This document shows positions 41,535-50,644 of a stretch of 64,000 nt of DNA, one piece after another. The position numbers and the translations under genes were made by a program. The number at the start of each line of letters is the position of its first letter. The first letter of the stretch is position 1. Under the pieces are notes generated by a model. The model did no database searches. It had not been told where the DNA came from and saw only the letters and a program-made list of their open reading frames with translations. The DNA is from Fluviicola chungangensis (GTDB lineage: Bacteria; Bacteroidota; Bacteroidia; Flavobacteriales_D; Crocinitomicaceae), in NCBI RefSeq assembly GCF_007558725.1, contig NZ_VLPL01000006.1, positions 186,001 through 250,000 on the forward strand, read 5' to 3'.

Positions 41535-41975
41535 TTACCTGATGGCGTCTTCCCCAAAATCCTTTAGCGATTTTTCCAGTTCACGCAGATCACTATCAAA
41601 CTTATGTCGAAACTCTTTCAAGTCTTCCGCGTTATCGCCTCTGTATTTGCGCATACGTAATTCTAACTCGTCGTTTCGTTTCCGCATGGCAACAATTTTT
41701 TCATTCCTGACGGCTAAAACTCCCTCTTTTAAGAATGTTTTTTGGTCCTGGAGCTTTGCAATCTTCAATTTGTTTTCTCTCAAGTCAGATTCTACTGACA
41801 ACCGATAAACGGCGATTTCTTTGGCATAGTTTTCATTGGCTCTATCCAACTCATTCTGTGCGTTTTGAACATTTTCAGACGCCTCCTCCACTTTTTCTGC
41901 TTTTGTTGTTGTACAAGCAGCAATAAGGACTACCAGGATTGGCAGTATCCAAAAAGATGTATTGTTTTTTTTCAT
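41535..41975 (-). CDS. Coiled-coil lipoprotein (sll1863-like)
   Basis: A 146-residue protein starting at the ATG at 41975 (one codon inside a GTG-started frame). Signal peptide and lipobox (IAAC, Cys21), then 120 residues of continuous coiled coil with many Glu, Arg and Lys (AQNELDRANENYAKEIAVYR, RKRNDELELRMRKYRGDNAE). It resembles the sll1863-like stress proteins of Bacteroidota. Periplasmic, probably structural. Confidence 0.7.
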   Translation of the reverse strand: MKKNNTSFWILPILVVLIAACTTTKAEKVEEASENVQNAQNELDRANENYAKEIAVYRLSVESDLRENKLKIAKLQDQKTFLKEGVLAVRNEKIVAMRKRNDELELRMRKYRGDNAEDLKEFRHKFDSDLRELEKSLKDFGEDAIR

Positions 41976-42206
41976 CACTTCAATTTTTAGGTAACTGTGT
42001 TTAATGCGCTAAAAGTTCTTAGTTGATGTTCATGAGTTACTTCATAATTTCCATCAAAGATTCACTTTCAAGGAATTTGGTACACATGATATTTAAACTA
42101 AAAAGTGCCTATTTGTTGTTTGAACCTATAGGCACCTTTTACACAAGATCTAAAAACAGGAACTATTGATATTCAATACGTGTTTTGAACTATGCTGTAA
42201 GAAAGA

Positions 42207-42443
42207 TTAAACTTCACATTTATTGATGATATTGATCACCTCCTCACGTTTTTTATTCAGCCTGGTTTCAACTCGCTGAAGTAATTCATTTTCCTTACCC
42301 GGTTCAAATTTTAAATCCGAATCTGTTAATTGATTGAATTTCTCTTTCAACTGCTCAGATTGTTTTTTCCAATCACCTGAAATTTTGAATGACTCTGCTT
42401 TTTTATCTGAGTTGGTAGTTGTGTTTCTTGAATCTGTTGACAT
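42207..42443 (-). CDS. CsbD-like general stress protein
   Basis: A 78-residue protein from the ATG at 42443. It has the CsbD-like order: ISGDWKKQSEQLKEKFNQL, then TDSDLKFEPGKENELLQRVE, and KKREEVINII; compare the family pattern WxxxxxxLKxxxxxLTDDDL...GKExELLGRLQ. CsbD proteins accumulate in general stress but have no known activity. First gene of the small stress group. Confidence 0.72.
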   Translation of the reverse strand: MSTDSRNTTTNSDKKAESFKISGDWKKQSEQLKEKFNQLTDSDLKFEPGKENELLQRVETRLNKKREEVINIINKCEV

Positions 42444-42555
42444 AACGTTTGTTTTAAAATGAATACTCTTTGTAGTATCAAAGGTGATCTTTAATGCCTC
42501 CTGAAGCATTACACAATAAAACACCATTGTTACACAAATCCCATGTATTCTGGCC

Positions 42556-44820
42556 TTAAAACATAAATTTCACCTGTAATCTGGCTGAGAATGGAGTTCC
42601 GGGAGTAAAATGAATTTCCGATACGGGTTGAGATTCATCCTTTAGCCGGGATTCCGTTAAAAACTGGGTTTCATTCCAGTTCACATTGAAGAGGTTGTTT
42701 ACAATTCCGGTAATGACAACTGATTTATGCTGATAGCCTAAGGTAAAATCATTCACAAAATACCCTTTTGCCAGGACGCTTCTGTCTTCATTTGCTGCTC
42801 TGTCTCCCATATACCGGTAAGAAAGGGTCGCGAAGATGCCTTTTTTGAAATTGAACTGTACTTTTCCGTCCGAAGTGAAAACCGGTGCCAAAGGAATGTA
42901 ATTCTGGCCTTTCGGTTCGCTTACCGCCCGTGCATGGGAATAATTCAGATTGGAATAGAGAAACAGCCACTTGGTTGGCTGAAAAGTCAATCCGGCATCA
43001 AATCCCAAACGCTGCGAACGACCACTTGGCTCTACCACACCGGCATCCCCCACATACACAAACTCCTGCTCGGACAGCAAATACCACAAAACACCATTAA
43101 ACAATAAATTCTTTGTGATTTTCCAAGTGGTTCCCAAATCGGTTCCCAAGGCCAAAGGCAACGCTTTCTTATTCAGATTATCCGATGAAAGCAAAACACG
43201 TGCATCGTTGGAGTGGTACCCGATTCCTGATTTCAGGTAAAGTTGTACATCGTCCGTAACGTTATACAGCAAAGATACTTTGGGTAAAAGCACCGCTTGA
43301 GATAAGCTCTTCGGTTGATAAACACTGTCCTTCAAATTGTTGTAATAGAATGTTACATTGTCTCCTCTTAGCGCTGCACTGAGCACGAAACGGTTGATTT
43401 CCAGTTTACCCGAAACATACCCGAATAGATTGGTTTCATTGATGTTTCCCAATTGAACCAGGTTGCGTAATTGAGTGCGTCCGGTTGTTTGGGCCAAACC
43501 GATGTTATTGATGTCATCGTAACGGAACCCACCACCACCTGCAAAGCTAAAAATGGTTCTTTCGTTCACTGCAAAGGTCTTTTTATATTCCGATTTCCCG
43601 CCATAAATTTTCCGGCTTTCGTATTGGTGAATCTGATCTCCGTTGACCGAATCTTCCAGGAAAAAGGTGAAATTCGAAAAGAGCGAAAAATCATACATGG
43701 AGACAAAAAAATCACTTTTTAAAGTCGACGAAGCATTGAGCTTTTGAATCACTCCCAACTGCACATTTGACCGGGATGTTTTTCCTCCTTCCGTGTTGTC
43801 AATTGCGCCGAATCGCGAGATCATACCGTTTGCAACTGCTCTTTCCGGGATCTGCCCGGATGCATTCCAACTACTTTGAAAAGTGGACGCAGAAAGCGTA
43901 ATCTTAAAGTTAGGGGAAATGGCCCCGGTATATTTTCCGTAGAAATTAATCCGTCTAAAATCCTGCGGTGATTCAAAATAATTGTCTGTTTGGAAATAAT
44001 CCGCTGCGAAATAGGCATTGTTCCGTTGATTTTCCAATATCTTCACTCCTGCGGTAATCTTTTTGTGATCAAACATTCCATATTCCCCGGAAACAAAACT
44101 TTTGGATAATTGTTCCCTGGTCTGAAAATCCACCGAACCGGCAGTAGCTAAATCACCTTTTGTTATGTCATAGGGCCCCTTTTCAAAATGGATCTTGTCG
44201 ACCACTTCCGGCATTACAAAATGAAAGTCAGCATATCCCTGACCGTGTGCATGAGAAACCATATTTACCGGCATTCCATCCAGTGAGAGAGCAACATCTG
44301 TACCGTGATCGATATCAAATCCACGCAGAAATAGCTGTTCTGCTTTTCCTCCTCCTGCATGTTGCGCAACGAATAATCCCGGGACCAAAGTCAATAATTC
44401 CTGTGCCGAACGAACCGGCTGAAGTGTCAGGTTGATATTCGCCGTTTGTGTCAATTGCGTTCGATTCCCGGTAACTTTCACCTCACTCAACTCCGTAGCA
44501 TTTTCTATTAACCGGAACAACACATGCTTCTCAAAGTAGCTTTCATTATCGATCAGGAAAATCTGTTTTTGATATCCCTGGCTTTCAATCCGAATAGAAT
44601 CTCCCAGATGTACATCTGTCAAAACAAATTCTCCCAATCCATTGGTCATACTGTATTTTGCCGAACCGTTAAGACTCACCCTCGCGTTCTGAATTCCCTG
44701 GGACTCCTGGTCAACAACGATTCCATTAATGCTATGGGCAAAGGAATTCGAAAGGAACAAGAGCCCCGACAGAAGCATCAAATACTTTCTTGTCAGCATA
44801 GTGAAATCAGTCTTTTTCAT
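42556..44820 (-). CDS. TonB-dependent outer-membrane receptor
   Basis: A 754-residue receptor. Signal peptide (about 1-29, with two possible ATGs seven codons apart), a carboxypeptidase-regulatory-like domain (about 30-110; GIVVDQESQGIQNARVSL), a plug domain (about 120-230; SAQELLTLVPGLFVAQHAGG, FLRGFDIDHGTDVALSLDGM) with histidine-rich VSHAHGQGYADFHF, and a 22-stranded barrel ending in F (RLQVKFMF). It imports a ligand with energy from TonB-ExbBD. The His-rich plug loop suggests a metal or metal complex (inference). It starts 23 bases after the TPR lipoprotein gene, so the two are in one operon. Confidence 0.9.
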   Translation of the reverse strand: MKKTDFTMLTRKYLMLLSGLLFLSNSFAHSINGIVVDQESQGIQNARVSLNGSAKYSMTNGLGEFVLTDVHLGDSIRIESQGYQKQIFLIDNESYFEKHVLFRLIENATELSEVKVTGNRTQLTQTANINLTLQPVRSAQELLTLVPGLFVAQHAGGGKAEQLFLRGFDIDHGTDVALSLDGMPVNMVSHAHGQGYADFHFVMPEVVDKIHFEKGPYDITKGDLATAGSVDFQTREQLSKSFVSGEYGMFDHKKITAGVKILENQRNNAYFAADYFQTDNYFESPQDFRRINFYGKYTGAISPNFKITLSASTFQSSWNASGQIPERAVANGMISRFGAIDNTEGGKTSRSNVQLGVIQKLNASSTLKSDFFVSMYDFSLFSNFTFFLEDSVNGDQIHQYESRKIYGGKSEYKKTFAVNERTIFSFAGGGGFRYDDINNIGLAQTTGRTQLRNLVQLGNINETNLFGYVSGKLEINRFVLSAALRGDNVTFYYNNLKDSVYQPKSLSQAVLLPKVSLLYNVTDDVQLYLKSGIGYHSNDARVLLSSDNLNKKALPLALGTDLGTTWKITKNLLFNGVLWYLLSEQEFVYVGDAGVVEPSGRSQRLGFDAGLTFQPTKWLFLYSNLNYSHARAVSEPKGQNYIPLAPVFTSDGKVQFNFKKGIFATLSYRYMGDRAANEDRSVLAKGYFVNDFTLGYQHKSVVITGIVNNLFNVNWNETQFLTESRLKDESQPVSEIHFTPGTPFSARLQVKFMF

Positions 44821-44843
44821 CAGATAAGGTTTAAATTACCCGA

Positions 44844-46184
44844 CTAGGAAATCATTTTTCTCGCACGTTCAACAAACAGGTGATCCTGGTACGGATCGAT
44901 TGAAAATGCCTTCTTGATTTGTTTTTTGTCGTTATTGATCAATCCACTGATACAATACAATTCAGCATCCTGCTTGTTGGTCTTCATGGCTATCCTGGCA
45001 TGTTTTGCAGCATTTTCTTTATCCCCGTTCGCATAGTAAGCAAAAGCCAGTAACCGATTCACATCGATGTTATTCGGACGTAATTGGTATTCCTTCAAGC
45101 CCAGATCAAGCGCCCGTTTGTAATCTTTTTTGAAATCCAGCAGGAAGAATGCAAATTCCATATTGACGTTGTGCCCGGATTCAATATCTTCCTGGAACAT
45201 GGACTCAATTCTGGGAACCAATCGTTTCATCTCCGTTTTTTTGCCTTGTTTTTGATACAATTTGGCCTGGTCCATAATGAAGCTGATCTCAGGAACAGCA
45301 TTCAAAGCAACTGCATACAGCGAATCTGCCTTTTTGTAATTTCCCCATTTGCCTTCAATACTCGCCATTCCGGCAATTCCAAACGGGTAATTGGCTCGCT
45401 CCTTTGCGGCAAATTGGTAATAGGCCATCGCGGAATCCAACTGATTATGATTCTCCAACATTTTACCCATTGTCACGATCGTCCAGCATTTGTATTCGGA
45501 ATAGGGAGCACCGGCCTCAATGGCTTGTTCCATGGATTTGATACTGCCTTTCATATCTCCATAAATTTCGCGCAGGTACGAAATACGGCTGTAAGAGCGC
45601 AGGTCCGGGCGAATGGAAATCATTTGATCACAATTCTTTACTGCTTCTTCGTAATTCCCTATTTCCACATTTGCATCCACCAAAACCCCGTAAATCCCGG
45701 AATTCGTGTTGTTCAGTGCCAATGCCTTTTTGCCGGTGAGCAGGGCATCGTTGAATTTATGCTGGGATAATTGAACGGTGGATTTATAGAACAATGCCGT
45801 GAAATGCTGATCAGGAGTCATTTTGGTCGTATCTTTCAATGTTTCGTTTAATGTCACCAAAGCTGCATTGTAATAATACGGATGTTCTCCGGTTACACGC
45901 GCTTCATAGATATAGATCTCAGACAATTTGATTAAACTTTCGATTTTTGTTTGCTCGTTTTCAGCCTCAAAAGAAAGTTTGTTGAATTTTTCCTTGATCT
46001 TCAAAAATTCATCATATGATAAATCCTTTTCACGTTCCAACAACTGGGGAATTTGAAAGCCTTGTTTCGCTGTCACAACTTCCTCTTCTCCTTCTTTGGA
46101 TGAATCGCAAGAAGAAACAAGCGATGAGGTCAGTAATAAAGCTGCAAAGGAAAATACATAAAGGGAGTAACTATTTTTTTTCAT
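44844..46184 (-). CDS. TPR-repeat lipoprotein
   Basis: A 446-residue lipoprotein: signal peptide with lipobox (LVSSC, Cys26), then an acidic linker and about nine TPR motifs from residue 60 (IESLIKLSEIYIYEARVTGE, FNDALLTGKKALALNNTNSG, YEEAVKNCDQMISIRPDLRS, MKGSIKSMEQAIEAGAPYSE). The last part IDVNRLLAFAYYANGDKENA ends with IDPYQDHLF. Its start at 46184 is the ATG before the signal sequence. It lies between the DUF4331 genes and the TonB receptor, so it may be a periplasmic or outer-membrane scaffold for that uptake module. Confidence 0.88.
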   Translation of the reverse strand: MKKNSYSLYVFSFAALLLTSSLVSSCDSSKEGEEEVVTAKQGFQIPQLLEREKDLSYDEFLKIKEKFNKLSFEAENEQTKIESLIKLSEIYIYEARVTGEHPYYYNAALVTLNETLKDTTKMTPDQHFTALFYKSTVQLSQHKFNDALLTGKKALALNNTNSGIYGVLVDANVEIGNYEEAVKNCDQMISIRPDLRSYSRISYLREIYGDMKGSIKSMEQAIEAGAPYSEYKCWTIVTMGKMLENHNQLDSAMAYYQFAAKERANYPFGIAGMASIEGKWGNYKKADSLYAVALNAVPEISFIMDQAKLYQKQGKKTEMKRLVPRIESMFQEDIESGHNVNMEFAFFLLDFKKDYKRALDLGLKEYQLRPNNIDVNRLLAFAYYANGDKENAAKHARIAMKTNKQDAELYCISGLINNDKKQIKKAFSIDPYQDHLFVERARKMIS

Positions 46185-46494
46185 ATCTGTAGTGTTTAGC
46201 ATTTAATAATCATAGAAGAACTGAAACAGATACGAACCCAAGCGAGCTTTGGATTTTTGGAAGACACATTTTCTTCCCGCGAATAAACGAATAACAAACT
46301 TTGTTCAATGAGAACGAATACTGTAAACGGTGTTTACGACTAACGAACAACCCGTTCTATTCTAATTGGCTTTCACCGAAATTTACCAAAATGCCAAGTG
46401 GTAAAATTTCTATTCATTCGAAGAAAGACACGGTATAAAAATAGGGACGTCCCACATGTGCGAGACGTCCCTACCCATTTTCTGTTTAATTGGC
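46185..46494. other. Spacer between TPR and DUF4331 genes
   Basis: 310 bases without a gene. It holds the hairpin at 46434-46473 (below), a perfect GTAAAC-GGT-GTTTAC palindrome (46323-46337) and an ATTTACCA/TGGTAAAAT near-palindrome around 46381-46407. The dyads precede the TPR gene's promoter region and may be operators. Confidence 0.45.
46434..46473 (-). terminator. Terminator of the downstream DUF4331 gene
   Basis: TAGGGACGTC (46442-46451) and GACGTCCCTA (46464-46473) are perfect 10-bp arms; on the minus strand a T-run (TATTTTTATA) follows. The stem sequence is GC-rich and REP-like. Confidence 0.65.
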
Positions 46495-48549
46495 TTACGA
46501 TTTTACAACCTTCACCAATTTGCTTGCTTTTCCTTTCGGTCCTTTGATGTTCACACGTGCATAATATACGCCTGTCACCAAACCTGCAGTATTGAATGAT
46601 TCGCTATGTTTTCCGGAAGACTGATTGGTATTCGGCAGAACCGTTCCAACCAATTGACCGGATAGTGTATACAAACGAATCTCAACCTGAGAATCCGCAT
46701 CTAAGTTGTACTCAAAATTCACCGAGCTTGTAAATGGATTCGGGTACGCTTTGATTGCATATTTTTCCGCACTTACAGTATTCTCAGCCAATCCGGCTGT
46801 TGTAGAAGGCGAAAGAATTGCCGGTTGCGTATAGGTATATGGTTTACCCAAACAATTATCTGTTCCGCGATGAGGTGCCGCCACATATGGGAAAACGCTT
46901 GTAAACGGAACATCATTCGCTTCGACTCCGGTTGAATAGGTCAAAACTCCTAATAAATCCGGAGTAACCGGGTTTGGTCCTCCGGCTGTGTAATCATCGT
47001 ACCACAAACCGATTGCTGCCAATACCACTCCGCTTACTGCCTGTAATTCGATGCGCGTTACATCGTCTTCCAAACGACGTCCGTTCGGGAACCCGTCCAT
47101 ATTCGGAATAAATTCCAGGTTGGCATTTGAATTGTATGGAGCTTGAGTCAATCCCAAAACAGCCGCCTGAATCAATCCCAACGGACTGAAATCCGGTGAA
47201 TTACGCGGAGTTGCCGGAACAGCCATATTCAAACGCAACATATCACCGAATGTCGGTAAGAAATTGTTAATGAACGGTTTTCCAACAGCCAGTGGATTTC
47301 CATTTTTACCTGTAGCCAATTGATACGGTGCCAAATTCGGAACTCCAGTGTGGAAGATCGGCAATAAATCTACGGAACGTGGTTTTCCCTGACGAAGCAG
47401 GTAATTCCCGAACAACAAGGTATCCAAAGCTGTTCCTGCTCCGGCATTGGTAGCACGTAAAGGCCACAAACCGTCGTGAGTATTTCCGAAATCGAATGCC
47501 TGCAATGAATTGTGTTGAATTCGCAACGGAGCAAATGCCGGCACTGCGCCACCGAATTGACTGTCATCCATGTACAAAGCCAACTCCGGGTTACAGAAAT
47601 TATCTTCCATTGCCGGGTTTTCGTTGTAAGGAGTTCTTGAATTCCATTCATCCTTTTGTCCCAGTGGAATTACCGCCTCATTGGTTAAAGGCATTCCCAA
47701 ACGAGACACTTGGATCCAGTTTCCTGATTCCGCAAATGCTCCCGTTGACGGATTCAATGTGCGTGTTTCCTGGCGACTTGCAGATGCCCATACTCCGATC
47801 ACGTAATCACTATCCAGGATGTTTGTTGCAGCACTTACGGGTTGACCATTTTTCTGTAAAACAGAAACAGGTACCTGAATTGCAATGGTACTGACATTCA
47901 AACACTGAAGTGCGTCCTGAGGAGTTCCTCCGTTTTGACGCGGAGCGTCCCCCAAATCGAAGATTCCTCCCAAATCCACGAAGAACGGATCGTCCGAAGG
48001 TCCGCAGAACACTTTTTCGTTCATTCCGGTGGTTTCAATCGCATTATCCATCAGGTTTTGGTACGTATCACCCAAACCGACCACATTGTTCTCAATGGAG
48101 CGCGGACCGATATTTGGCGGCGGAACAATTCCCGCTGCAATAACCGTAGTGAAGGGACCGCCATTGATACTGCGTTCCATCATATAGGTTGTTTTATGAT
48201 TCTCATTTCCCAAACGGATATCAAAGAAAGTAGTCGGATCTTCATTCGTTTGAGAAAAGGTAAACCGGTATGTGATATCATCACCTGCAGTTCCATCATT
48301 TTCAATGTGGATCTCATAACGGATGTTTTCACCGAAACTGTAGTAATTCGGTCCGCCATGCGGGACCTGTAAAGGGACATAATTTGCAATGATGGTAATT
48401 GAATTCGGATCATTCGGGCTTTTGAACGCATAAAGGTCCGTATTATCCGCCAAGGGATCATTTGCAATAAGCGGCGCTTCTCTGTGACTTGAAGCGAAGA
48501 CCGTTCCAAACGGAAGCACCACAAATAAATATTTAATTAACTTTTTCAT
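46495..48549 (-). CDS. DUF4331 protein with T9SS sorting domain
   Basis: A 684-residue exported protein, signal peptide about 1-19 (VFASSHREA). The DUF4331 domain fills residues 20-590; diagnostic strings are SSHREAPLIANDPLADNTDL, YAFKSPNDPNSITIIANYVP, VFCGPSDDPFFVDLGGIFDL, RLGMPLTNEAVIPLGQKDEW and FPNGRRLEDDVTRIELQAVS. A type A sorting domain follows (IKAYPNPFTSSVNFEYNLDA, LYTLSGQLV, GVYYARVNI, ending KLVKVVKS), so it is exported by the type IX system. The family has no known function. A close paralogue without the sorting domain is encoded 27 bases upstream. Confidence 0.9.
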   Translation of the reverse strand: MKKLIKYLFVVLPFGTVFASSHREAPLIANDPLADNTDLYAFKSPNDPNSITIIANYVPLQVPHGGPNYYSFGENIRYEIHIENDGTAGDDITYRFTFSQTNEDPTTFFDIRLGNENHKTTYMMERSINGGPFTTVIAAGIVPPPNIGPRSIENNVVGLGDTYQNLMDNAIETTGMNEKVFCGPSDDPFFVDLGGIFDLGDAPRQNGGTPQDALQCLNVSTIAIQVPVSVLQKNGQPVSAATNILDSDYVIGVWASASRQETRTLNPSTGAFAESGNWIQVSRLGMPLTNEAVIPLGQKDEWNSRTPYNENPAMEDNFCNPELALYMDDSQFGGAVPAFAPLRIQHNSLQAFDFGNTHDGLWPLRATNAGAGTALDTLLFGNYLLRQGKPRSVDLLPIFHTGVPNLAPYQLATGKNGNPLAVGKPFINNFLPTFGDMLRLNMAVPATPRNSPDFSPLGLIQAAVLGLTQAPYNSNANLEFIPNMDGFPNGRRLEDDVTRIELQAVSGVVLAAIGLWYDDYTAGGPNPVTPDLLGVLTYSTGVEANDVPFTSVFPYVAAPHRGTDNCLGKPYTYTQPAILSPSTTAGLAENTVSAEKYAIKAYPNPFTSSVNFEYNLDADSQVEIRLYTLSGQLVGTVLPNTNQSSGKHSESFNTAGLVTGVYYARVNIKGPKGKASKLVKVVKS

Positions 48550-48576
48550 CTTTTAAAATTTTATGTGAAACTTCGA

Positions 48577-50301
48577 TTAGTCTTTACCTACCCAAGGTGA
48601 AGCAACATAAGGGAATGAAGTCTTAAATGCCACATCGTTTTGTTCTACTCCCGTGGAATAGTTCAACACATTTACCAGTAAATTAGTAACCGGTGACTGA
48701 GCCGAAGACGATGCATTGTAATCATCATACCACAATCCGATAGCTGCCAATACAACACCGCTCACTGCCTGCAATTCGATACGGGTAACGTCATCCTCCA
48801 AACGGCGTCCGTTCGGGAATCCATCCATATTCGGAATAAACTGAATGGCGGTCGTGGTGTTGTAGGTCGGATCCGTTAATCCAAGAACAGCAGCCTGAAC
48901 CAGTCCCAACGAACTAAATGAAGCACTGTTTCTCGGAGTTGCCGGTACAGCCATATTCAAACGTAACATATCGCCTCCATTCGGCAAGAAGTTATTAATG
49001 AATGGTTTTCCTGCAGCTAAAGGGTTTCCATTTTTCCCTGTAGCCAATTGATATGGAGCCATATTTGGAACTCCCGTATGGAAAATCGGCCATAAATCCA
49101 CAGATCTTGGTTTTCCCGCAGCCGGTAATAACAATGTTCCGAAAACCGCATCATCCAATGCCGTTCCTGCCACTGCTGCCGAATTCTTTAATGGGAACAA
49201 TCCATCGTGTCCGTTTCCGAAATCAAATCCTTGCAGGGAATTACGCTGAATGCGCAGACCTGCAAATGCGGGAACTGCCCCACCAAACAAACTGTCATCC
49301 ATGTACAAAGCCAGTTCCGGATTGTAGAAATATTCATCCAAAGTAGTTTCAGCCAATTCCTGGTAAGGAGTCAGTGAATTCCAGTAATCTTTTTTCCCAA
49401 CCGGGATGACCGCTTCATTAGTCAGAGGCATGCCCAAACGGGAAACCTGAACCCAGCTACCTGTGTAACCCTGGTTACCGGCAGTCAGTGTTCGTGTTGT
49501 TTGCCGGCTGGCAGAAGCCCACACTCCAATCACGAAATCCGGGTCCAGGATGTCTGAAGCGGAAGAAACTCCCAGACCATCTTTTTGAAGAACCGAAACC
49601 GGAATCTTGATCGCAATGGAATGTGTGTTGAATTTCGCCAAACCGTCTCTCACAACGCCTCCGTTATTTTGACGTGGGGCATCTCCCAAATCGAAGATTC
49701 CTCCCAGGTCAACAAAAAACGGATCGTCTGAAGGCCCGCAAAATACCTGTCCTCCCTCCGGCGTTGTGTAAATGGAACTTGCGATCAAATCTTCGTATGA
49801 TGCAACTCCCAGACCAACCGGACTCGTAATGGATCGATCACCAATGTTCGGAGGCGGAACTGCCAAGCCGGTCATGAACGTGGTGAAAGTTGCTCCTCCG
49901 TCCGTACTTTTTTCGATCATGTAGGTTGTTTTCAGGTTTTCCTGACCTAAGCGAACATTAAAAAAAGTGGTCGGATCCCCGTTCGTTTTAGAGAATGTGA
50001 AACGATAAGTAATATCGTCTCCCGGAGTCGATGCATCATTGTCTACATGGATTTCATAACGAATGTTTTCCCCGAAACTGTAGTAGTTCGGTCCGCCATT
50101 TCGAAATTCAGTCGGAATGTAATTGGCAATGATTGTAATGGAATTCGGGTCATCGGGGCTCTTGAATGCATACACATCGGTATTGTCTGCCAATGGGTCA
50201 TTTGCAATCAAAGGTGCTTCTCTGTGACTCGAACCGTAGCTTAGCGAAGCCATGCTTCCTGCTAAGATAAACGAGAATAAGATTTTTTTCATCCTTTTCA
50301 T
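48577..50301 (-). CDS. DUF4331 protein without sorting domain
   Basis: A 574-residue exported protein, signal peptide about 1-23 (MASLSYGSSHREA). The DUF4331 domain matches the paralogue at 46495-48549 along its whole length (VYAFKSPDDPNSITIIANYI, VFCGPSDDPFFVDLGGIFDL, FPNGRRLEDDVTRIELQAVS), but the protein ends at FKTSFPYVASPWVGKD where the other continues into a sorting domain. It must therefore stay in the periplasm or leave with a partner. First gene of the DUF4331/TPR/TonB cluster, divergent from the efflux operon. ATGs lie at 50301 and 50292. Confidence 0.9.
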   Translation of the reverse strand: MKRMKKILFSFILAGSMASLSYGSSHREAPLIANDPLADNTDVYAFKSPDDPNSITIIANYIPTEFRNGGPNYYSFGENIRYEIHVDNDASTPGDDITYRFTFSKTNGDPTTFFNVRLGQENLKTTYMIEKSTDGGATFTTFMTGLAVPPPNIGDRSITSPVGLGVASYEDLIASSIYTTPEGGQVFCGPSDDPFFVDLGGIFDLGDAPRQNNGGVVRDGLAKFNTHSIAIKIPVSVLQKDGLGVSSASDILDPDFVIGVWASASRQTTRTLTAGNQGYTGSWVQVSRLGMPLTNEAVIPVGKKDYWNSLTPYQELAETTLDEYFYNPELALYMDDSLFGGAVPAFAGLRIQRNSLQGFDFGNGHDGLFPLKNSAAVAGTALDDAVFGTLLLPAAGKPRSVDLWPIFHTGVPNMAPYQLATGKNGNPLAAGKPFINNFLPNGGDMLRLNMAVPATPRNSASFSSLGLVQAAVLGLTDPTYNTTTAIQFIPNMDGFPNGRRLEDDVTRIELQAVSGVVLAAIGLWYDDYNASSSAQSPVTNLLVNVLNYSTGVEQNDVAFKTSFPYVASPWVGKD

Positions 50302-50550
50302 AATTAATTAGTAAATAGTCTATTATCTCCTAAATGGAATCAGAGATGAAGTACATACGCATAAATCGGTGATCCAGATTTTGAAGTGCCGATAAAAATT
50401 ACTTTTCTGTCCCGGGGTCTTTAAAAATCACAGAGAAACTCCTGTTTCAATCCACATACCGATTCCCCACTACCACTCACCGATTTCCTGTTTTCCTTCC
50501 CGAACTGCAGAATTAATTTTGGTCTTGCAAACAAATGTTAAAAGATAAGT

Positions 50551-50582
50551 TTTTTTAGTTCGGAATTTTCAGAACTAAAAAA
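50551..50582. promoter_or_regulatory. Operator-like palindrome before the GbsR/MarR gene
   Basis: TTTTTTAGTTC and GAACTAAAAAA are perfect 11-bp arms around the spacer GGAATTTTCA. The dyad covers the -33 region and ends seven bases before the -7 element of the regulator's own promoter, the classic place for an autorepressor. Confidence 0.6.
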
Positions 50583-50588
50583 ACCATC

Positions 50589-50596
50589 TAACTTTG
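50589..50596 (+). promoter_or_regulatory. -7 element of the efflux operon
   Basis: TAACTTTG, perfect TAnnTTTG, 48 bases before the regulator ATG. Confidence 0.6.
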
Positions 50597-50644
50597 CAGG
50601 AACCAATTTTGTTCACCGCGACGGACAGAACTTAAAAAAAAAGT

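Larger units (their letters stand above)
50302..50644. other. Divergent control region of the DUF4331 and efflux genes
   Basis: 343 bases. It holds AAATCGGTGA/TCACCGATTT (50363-50372 and 50477-50486), the operator-like palindrome at 50551-50582, and the regulator promoter at 50589-50596. No gene. Confidence 0.5.

Noticed and set aside
42556-44820. SusC-type receptor of a polysaccharide utilisation locus
   Set aside because: The protein is too short (754 residues), no SusD gene is adjacent and no glycoside hydrolase genes are nearby.
45084-45770. Plus-strand open frame of 228 codons
   Set aside because: Fully antisense to the TPR gene, whose repeat motifs are clear; a shadow frame.
47935-48372. 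Plus-strand open frame of 145 codons
   Set aside because: Antisense to a strongly conserved part of the DUF4331 gene.
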